This document shows, piece after piece, positions 60,401 to 64,000 of a stretch of DNA of 64,000 bases. The stretch is from GCA-002793235 sp965267355 (GTDB lineage Bacteria; Bacteroidota; Bacteroidia; Flavobacteriales_E; Vicingaceae), in assembly GCA_965267355.1 (NCBI GenBank), contig OZ253956.1:806001-870000 (forward strand), in the 5' to 3' direction. A model generated the notes under the pieces. It searched no databases and had not been told where the DNA came from. It saw only the letters and a list, made by a program, of their open reading frames with translations. Every line of letters begins with the position of its first letter. Positions within the stretch are counted from its first letter, which is position 1. A program made the translations under genes and the position numbers.

Positions 60401-60571
60401 GCTGTTAAAATAGTTAACATTCAAGGTAAAGAAGTTTACAATAAAACTAACTTCAACAACCTAACAACTATTAATGAGCCTATTTCATTAGATAACAACG
60501 CAAAGGGTATTTACTTTGTAGTTATTACTACTGACAAAGGTATAACAACTCATAAACTGGTTGTTAACTAA
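57431..60571 (+). CDS. T9SS-secreted multidomain adhesin (cleaved-adhesin/J-type and FN3 domains)
   Basis: A 1046-aa surface protein: signal peptide (MKKITLLIASLTLLCWQGMA), a choice-of-anchor/cleaved-adhesin domain (TEGFEGSGLPLGWDTINGGD), then FN3 (SVDLGWTDASGSLWHIEWDT), a second cleaved-adhesin domain, FN3, a Trp-rich adhesin-like domain (DYTQAFASFLPNVCWDEADA), FN3, the same Trp-rich domain again, and a type A T9SS signal (NIYPNPNNGEFVLNI...KGIYFVVI). Two ~786-bp units are almost identical over ~585 bp. Domains suggest binding of other cells, glycans or surfaces. A bidirectional terminator follows. Confidence 0.9.
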   Translation: MKKITLLIASLTLLCWQGMAQFTEGFEGSGLPLGWDTINGGDLNTWTFGAPGDAGTTNGGTQVAQITYDATTAHDDYLITPQVSVVDQSTDRLTFYARNRSASFIEEFNVLVSTTGTNVGDFSITLAANVAPPAGVWTQYQYDLSAYEGQNIYIAFQAISTNQWELYIDDVTVDGNPSCVDPTMLTATNITATSVDLGWTDASGSLWHIEWDTTGFTPGTGNMINGVTVNPHNLTGLTANTSYDFYVISDCGADSSSWVGPFTFTTACNAFTVPFSENFSSTSPTQSCWTVINNNSDGFFWDMDYTTNPLAGDEVAVIYTDANSGNDDDFLVTPTITLTGNEQLRFSYRVQSAAEPNDFQVTLSTTGVAPGSFSNTLMPLTSASNIAYQEQIINLSAYTGNVNIAFHVPPGTTDGWRLYIDSVVVEAIPNCPDPTMLTATNITATSVDLGWTDPTGSLWHIEWDTTGFTPGTGNMVNGVTVNPHNLTGLTAQTSYDFYIMSDCGADSSNWVGPFTFMTACGVITPDYTQAFASFLPNVCWDEADAGTAMTGPSTMGASPWEAGTAIGNTAKINLYTTTRSDWILTPQFDLSAGGYEVVVDVAVTDWNASAADAMGSDDSVRVLYTEDGITWNTLITWTAANNLSTSLTTFSALIPSTGANVQFGILATDGPNDDLEDYDFHVDNFIIRTPPSCPAPTALTATNITATSVDLGWTDPTGSLWHIEWDTTGFTPGTGNMVNGVTVNPHNLTGLTAQTSYDFYIMSDCGADSSNWVGPFTFMTACGVITPDYTQAFASFLPNVCWDEADAGTAMTGPSTMGASPWEAGTAIGNTAKINLYTTTRSDWILTPQFDLSAGGYEVVVDVAVTDWNASAADAMGSDDSVRVLYTEDGITWNTLITWTAADSLPNTDSTFTAMIPSTGANVQFGILATDGPNDDLEDYDFHVDTFIVRTAISTAINNNVDNTTTVNIYPNPNNGEFVLNINTKDVKELAVKIVNIQGKEVYNKTNFNNLTTINEPISLDNNAKGIYFVVITTDKGITTHKLVVN
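58760..60266 (+). repeat. Tandem 786-bp coding duplication with a near-identical core
   Basis: The unit from 58760 recurs from 59546. Over about 585 bp (58760-59345 and 59546-60131) I count only four differences, all synonymous third-base changes. The 3' part of the units differs in many codons (ANNLSTSLTTFSA against ADSLPNTDSTFTA). Identity therefore ends abruptly inside the repeat. Confidence 0.9.
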
Positions 60572-60588
60572 GTGTCTTATAAAAAACC

Positions 60589-60621
60589 AAAAAACCCGCT
60601 TAAATTTAAGCGGGTTTTTTT
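60589..60621. terminator. Bidirectional terminator between the large adhesin and ribE
   Basis: AAAACCCGCTTAAA (60591-60604) and TTTAAGCGGGTTTT (60605-60618) form a perfect palindrome flanked by A and T runs. It serves the convergent genes on both sides. Confidence 0.88.
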
Positions 60622-60639
60622 ATGATATAAAATTTAATC

Positions 60640-61221
60640 TTATTTCTTCAATAATCGTTGAACATATTTTCCAATAATATCAAACTCTAAATTTACCTGA
60701 TCTCCAACTTTTAAAGTCTTAAAATTAGTGTGCTCTTTAGTATAAGGAATTATACAAACCGAAAATTGGTTTTCTTTAGAATTAACTACTGTTAAACTCA
60801 CGCCATTTACTGTAATAGAACCTTTTTCTACCGTCACATTTTCATTGGGTTCATATTCAAAAGTATAAACCCAGCTTCCACCTTCTTCTTTTAAATTAAT
60901 ACACTCTGCAACTTGGTCAACATGCCCTTGTACCACATGTCCATCAAATCTACCATTGGCTAACATTGCCCTTTCAAGATTTATTTCATTAGCAATTTTT
61001 AAATCCCCAATATTAGATTTTTCCAGTGTTTCCTTAATTGCTGTAACGGTATAAATATCATTATTAATGTTTACAATTGTTAAACAAACACCATTATGAG
61101 CTAAACTTTGATCTATTTTTAACTCATTGGTAAAAGAGCATTTAACAGAAATGTGTGTATTTTCTCCTTCTTGATTAATTGCAACAACTTCACCTAAGCT
61201 TTCAATTATTCCTGTAAACAT
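60640..61221 (-). CDS. ribE: Riboflavin synthase, alpha subunit
   Basis: A 193-aa two-barrel lumazine-binding protein catalysing the last step of riboflavin synthesis. Barrel 1: MFTGIIESLGEVVAINQEGE ... HNGVCLTIVNI ... ETLEKSNIGDLKIANEINLE; barrel 2 begins GHVVQGHVDQVAECI and contains VNGVSLTVV and TKEHTNFKTLKVGDQVNLEF. Full length. The 2-nt gap shows it follows the CHU_C-type gene in one transcript. No FMN riboswitch is visible because there is no leader. Confidence 0.96.
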   Translation of the reverse strand: MFTGIIESLGEVVAINQEGENTHISVKCSFTNELKIDQSLAHNGVCLTIVNINNDIYTVTAIKETLEKSNIGDLKIANEINLERAMLANGRFDGHVVQGHVDQVAECINLKEEGGSWVYTFEYEPNENVTVEKGSITVNGVSLTVVNSKENQFSVCIIPYTKEHTNFKTLKVGDQVNLEFDIIGKYVQRLLKK

Positions 61222-61223
61222 TT

Positions 61224-63875
61224 TTATGGTTTTGATGATCCTTTGTTATTGATTAAACTAATAAAACCTTTTAGCACTCTTGGTTGCACTCCATTTAAAC
61301 AATATTCATGAATGGTACAAACATAAAAGTAAGTTCCATCAGTACAATTTTTACCGTTTTCCTGAATGGTGCCATCCCACAAAATATCTGGGTCAGTTGT
61401 TTCAAAAACGAGCTTACCCCACCTATTAAATATTTGTATAGAAGCCGATTGAACAAAGCTGTATGGAAAAGGTTTAAATAAGTCGTTATAACCATCTGAA
61501 CCAGGTGTAAATACGTTTGGCAACCTATATTTCAGACACTCTGTTTCTGCCAATACCTCATCAAAACTATTTACACAACCGCTATTCCCCTCACATGCTC
61601 CGTTTGGATTATCAACACAAACAGAATCACTAAAAACACTTTCGTTGCCCACTGAATCAACACCAGTAATTACATAACACCCAACTATTGAAGTAAGTTC
61701 ACTATGCAAATAAGAACTATCCGTTCCATTAGGAATATTAACCACTAGAACATATTCTCCACTTAAAGAATCCTTTTTATAAATATTAAATTGCAATACA
61801 TCATCCGCACAACCTGGGTTAAAATTAGTCCAATACAATAAGTTGTTTTGATCTATGCAATTTGTTTGTATGCAAAGTTCTGGCGGACAGGGAGCTATAT
61901 TATCAACAGGCTCACCACAAGTTTCCTGAGAAAAGTTAATTAAAGGGTTTACTGTACCCGGAGCCGAATAATTACCGATGCTTTTTACTTTATAGCAATA
62001 CGTTTGAAGGTTAACTAACCCAGTATCTGTATAGCTTGATGAAGAAGTTATATCAATAGAATCATAGTTTAATGTAAGCGTATTTAATCTGTAGATTACA
62101 TGCTGTGTATTAGTCCAAGGTACTGCTTCATTCCAAATAAGTGTTAATTGATTATCTGAAGGAACTAATGTTAGATAAATAGAAGATGCCACAGCTGAAC
62201 TTCCCATCAATTCCCTTCCCGAAGATAAATCATAAATATCAACCTTATAATAATACTGAAGTTGTTGTGTATTAAGCATAGTATCGACATAACTGGTATC
62301 ATTTATTGATAAAGTAGAATCTATTAACACCATATTTCCTGTGTTTTGCTGGGCTCTATAAATTAAATACCTGTAAGGTCCTGGAAATTGAGTAGTATCA
62401 TGCTCCGTTGGCTTACTCCAATCAACGTAAATTGAACCATTAGTTGTAGATGTTGTGTTTACACTAACATGGGTAATAACTGGAACATCTTTTACCAATT
62501 GCTCACAAATTTCATCAGAAGCAATACTCTCTGAGCCATCTGGGTAACATGCTACAATACGATAACAATATATAGTACCCGGCACCAATCCAATTCCATT
62601 ATTGTTGTCACTAAATATAGTATCATTTACCGATGAAGTTGTTGCTATTAATTGATATCCTGCCGAAGGGGGGATGCCTGTTTCACATTGCCCAGGACTC
62701 CAGGATGATGATCCTTTTCTACGATAAACTTTATATCCGGTAACTTGACTACACTCTGTTTTATTCCAGCTAAGATTAATGAAGTTAGTTTGCACACTAG
62801 CTACCAAATTTTTAGGTTGAGGACCTATAACCCTAATTGTAGTAGTATGGAAATCAGCAAGATTATATGGTCCTGCATCAACGGCCTTTATAGATAAAAA
62901 ATAAGGGCTTTTTCTTACATGATTACATTTTGTTTCCCAATAAAAACTACCCGTAGTAATTGTTGCTGGTGCAGTAGTTTGTTGAAATAATGCTGGGTTA
63001 GCAATAATATAAGGAATACCTGTAGAGGTAACCGTAACGGGATGACTACCTGTAACATTGTAATCAAAACTCAAGGTATCTCCAGCAATTACACAAGTAT
63101 CTGTAAGACCTACAATATTTGGTGGGGGGTCGCAACTAGGAACAACCGTAATCTGCATATCTCGCAAGATGCTACCTATTTTATTACCATTTCGAAATTC
63201 TTCAATCAATATTGCTACATTGTATTCACCAGCTTGTATAGGAGAATCCCAAATTAAATCCCCTGTAAAATTATCGATGGTAATAAAATTAGAAGCTGCT
63301 GGAAACTGATATAGAGGAATGGCTTGACCTCCTTCTTTTAAACTTTGAGTTAAAGTATAGTACAAGCTATCACCATCTGTATCTATTGCTCCAGGGTTAT
63401 GAATATAAACCGCCCCAACACAAGCATAGTCTATAGGAGGGTTTAACAATTGAGGAGAATTATTTACACCAACAAAAGGATTAATGTAAAGTTGAGTTTC
63501 TAAGTAAAAAACAACATTAATAGAATTAGGTATGTTTTCTATATCTGCATTACGATTTGGATCCTCAACACTTATGTTATAAGGGATAGGACTTCCTCCT
63601 GGGTAGGTATGACGAGCCACATAAATATTCTGTTTGATATCCCCTCCTAATAAAACACCACTAATCCTATCTATCGAATCTAAAGGACTGTTATCTCCCC
63701 AGTTAATTTCTAATTTCGGTCTATCTGCAGGGCTTGAATTTTTTGTATAAGTAGTTACTGTTATTTCATAAGTCAACCCCGAAACATGAGTATAAGTAAT
63801 TTCACCTGCACGATTGTGCGTAGCAAAACTTTTCAATGAAAAAAGAAAAAATAATATGTAAAAGTACTTTTTCAC
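61224..63875 (-). CDS. Surface protein with FN3 domains and gliding-motility/CHU_C (type B T9SS) C-terminus
   Basis: An 883-aa protein with signal peptide (MKKYFYILFFLFSLKSFA), an N-terminal domain seen in large Flavobacteriales surface proteins (THNRAGEITYTHVSGLTYEI, then DTDGDSLYYTLT of cadherin-like type), several FN3-like repeats (PKNLVASVQTNFINLSWNKT; SIYVDWSKPTEHD) and a C-terminal CHU_C/T9SS type B signal (LPNVFTPGSDGYNDLFKPFP, IFNRWGKLVFETT, DGTYFYVCTIH). It is probably exported and attached to the cell surface. Confidence 0.9.
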   Translation of the reverse strand: MKKYFYILFFLFSLKSFATHNRAGEITYTHVSGLTYEITVTTYTKNSSPADRPKLEINWGDNSPLDSIDRISGVLLGGDIKQNIYVARHTYPGGSPIPYNISVEDPNRNADIENIPNSINVVFYLETQLYINPFVGVNNSPQLLNPPIDYACVGAVYIHNPGAIDTDGDSLYYTLTQSLKEGGQAIPLYQFPAASNFITIDNFTGDLIWDSPIQAGEYNVAILIEEFRNGNKIGSILRDMQITVVPSCDPPPNIVGLTDTCVIAGDTLSFDYNVTGSHPVTVTSTGIPYIIANPALFQQTTAPATITTGSFYWETKCNHVRKSPYFLSIKAVDAGPYNLADFHTTTIRVIGPQPKNLVASVQTNFINLSWNKTECSQVTGYKVYRRKGSSSWSPGQCETGIPPSAGYQLIATTSSVNDTIFSDNNNGIGLVPGTIYCYRIVACYPDGSESIASDEICEQLVKDVPVITHVSVNTTSTTNGSIYVDWSKPTEHDTTQFPGPYRYLIYRAQQNTGNMVLIDSTLSINDTSYVDTMLNTQQLQYYYKVDIYDLSSGRELMGSSAVASSIYLTLVPSDNQLTLIWNEAVPWTNTQHVIYRLNTLTLNYDSIDITSSSSYTDTGLVNLQTYCYKVKSIGNYSAPGTVNPLINFSQETCGEPVDNIAPCPPELCIQTNCIDQNNLLYWTNFNPGCADDVLQFNIYKKDSLSGEYVLVVNIPNGTDSSYLHSELTSIVGCYVITGVDSVGNESVFSDSVCVDNPNGACEGNSGCVNSFDEVLAETECLKYRLPNVFTPGSDGYNDLFKPFPYSFVQSASIQIFNRWGKLVFETTDPDILWDGTIQENGKNCTDGTYFYVCTIHEYCLNGVQPRVLKGFISLINNKGSSKP

Positions 63876-63939
63876 AATAGTAACCCATAAAGTTACGACT
63901 TTTTAAAGCAATAGTTGCTTACCGTTAGTGAAACGAATG

Positions 63940-64000
63940 TTAATAATTGATTACTTGTTGCTCTATATTCTTAGGCAATTCTCGGTATTCATACTCTTGG
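63940..64000 (-). CDS. C-terminal end of an unidentified protein (runs off the right edge)
   Basis: On the minus strand the frame is open from the edge to TAA (63940-63942) and encodes QEYEYRELPKNIEQQVINY. The amino-acid mixture looks like real coding sequence, but 20 residues are too few to name a family. The weak AAGCAA/TTGCTT hairpin at 63906-63920 lies just downstream. Confidence 0.4.
   Translation of the reverse strand, partial: QEYEYRELPKNIEQQVINY

Noticed and set aside
63906..63920. Hairpin AAGCAA-TAG-TTGCTT as terminator of the right-edge gene
   Set aside because: The stem is only 6 bp and AT-rich, with three T after it; too weak to list as a terminator.
1..64000. CRISPR arrays, insertion sequences, tRNA or rRNA genes
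   Set aside because: I looked through the intergenic gaps on both strands and found no regularly spaced repeats outside coding adhesins, no transposase or integrase frames, and no cloverleaf-like sequences; only one gap exceeds 300 nt.

Overview
The window comes from a low-GC (roughly one third G+C) member of the Bacteroidota, most likely order Flavobacteriales. The supporting signs are type IX secretion (T9SS) C-terminal signals on six predicted surface proteins, a CHU_C/type B sorting domain on a seventh, a GldA-type ABC ATPase, DUF4270 and DUF4271 proteins in typical neighbourhoods, weak or absent Shine-Dalgarno sequences, and many promoters of the Bacteroidota form TTG-N17..21-TAnnTTTG. 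I see no insertion sequence, phage, CRISPR array, tRNA or rRNA.

Region 1-12000 (all minus strand) is the most accessory-looking part. It is a secreted-enzyme locus: an SGNH/sialate-esterase-like T9SS protein, a small tail-fibre-like protein, a GH5-like T9SS enzyme, a membrane regulator (beta-propeller + Y_Y_Y + LytTR DNA-binding domain), a second tail-fibre-like protein, a second large T9SS protein, a lipoprotein and a truncated small secreted protein. In two places a tail-fibre-like protein with the 'HLPG(V/I)PSE' C-terminal block lies 2-10 nt upstream of a T9SS enzyme. A 10-bp direct repeat with a 22-bp period lies just past the regulator gene, in front of the second pair. It fits the published LytTR operator pattern, so I propose a self-contained regulated system.

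Region 12351-33635 is housekeeping: polA, a PLP enzyme, a repeat adhesin, rlmN, an amidohydrolase, ispD/queA with a four-helix-bundle gene between them, hemD-DUF4271, an ExbB/ExbD energy-transduction operon, metK, gldA, rsgA-dtd and an AhpD-like protein. The metK leader holds a good candidate for a SAM-II/SAM-V-type riboswitch.

Region 33751-45946 holds an Omp28-like T9SS protein, a gamma-carbonic-anhydrase-like protein, an AraC regulator with two SDR oxidoreductases (sharing a 12-bp upstream motif), rfaE2, an LPG-synthase-like membrane protein, panC, a GT5 'glycogen synthase'-like protein, a DUF4270 lipoprotein and glmS.

Region 45933-64000 holds two small envelope proteins and cysC, a deoC operon with one complete and one half-length aldehyde dehydrogenase continuing into DUF2061-cysQ-serine hydrolase, a thioesterase, an M28 peptidase, tdk, an alanine racemase whose conserved N-terminus has no canonical start codon (an ATA sits where ATG is expected), a 1046-aa adhesin with a near-identical internal duplication, ribE and a CHU_C-type surface protein. 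Several genes appear to be transcribed leaderless, with the TAnnTTTG box 4-5 nt before the ATG.
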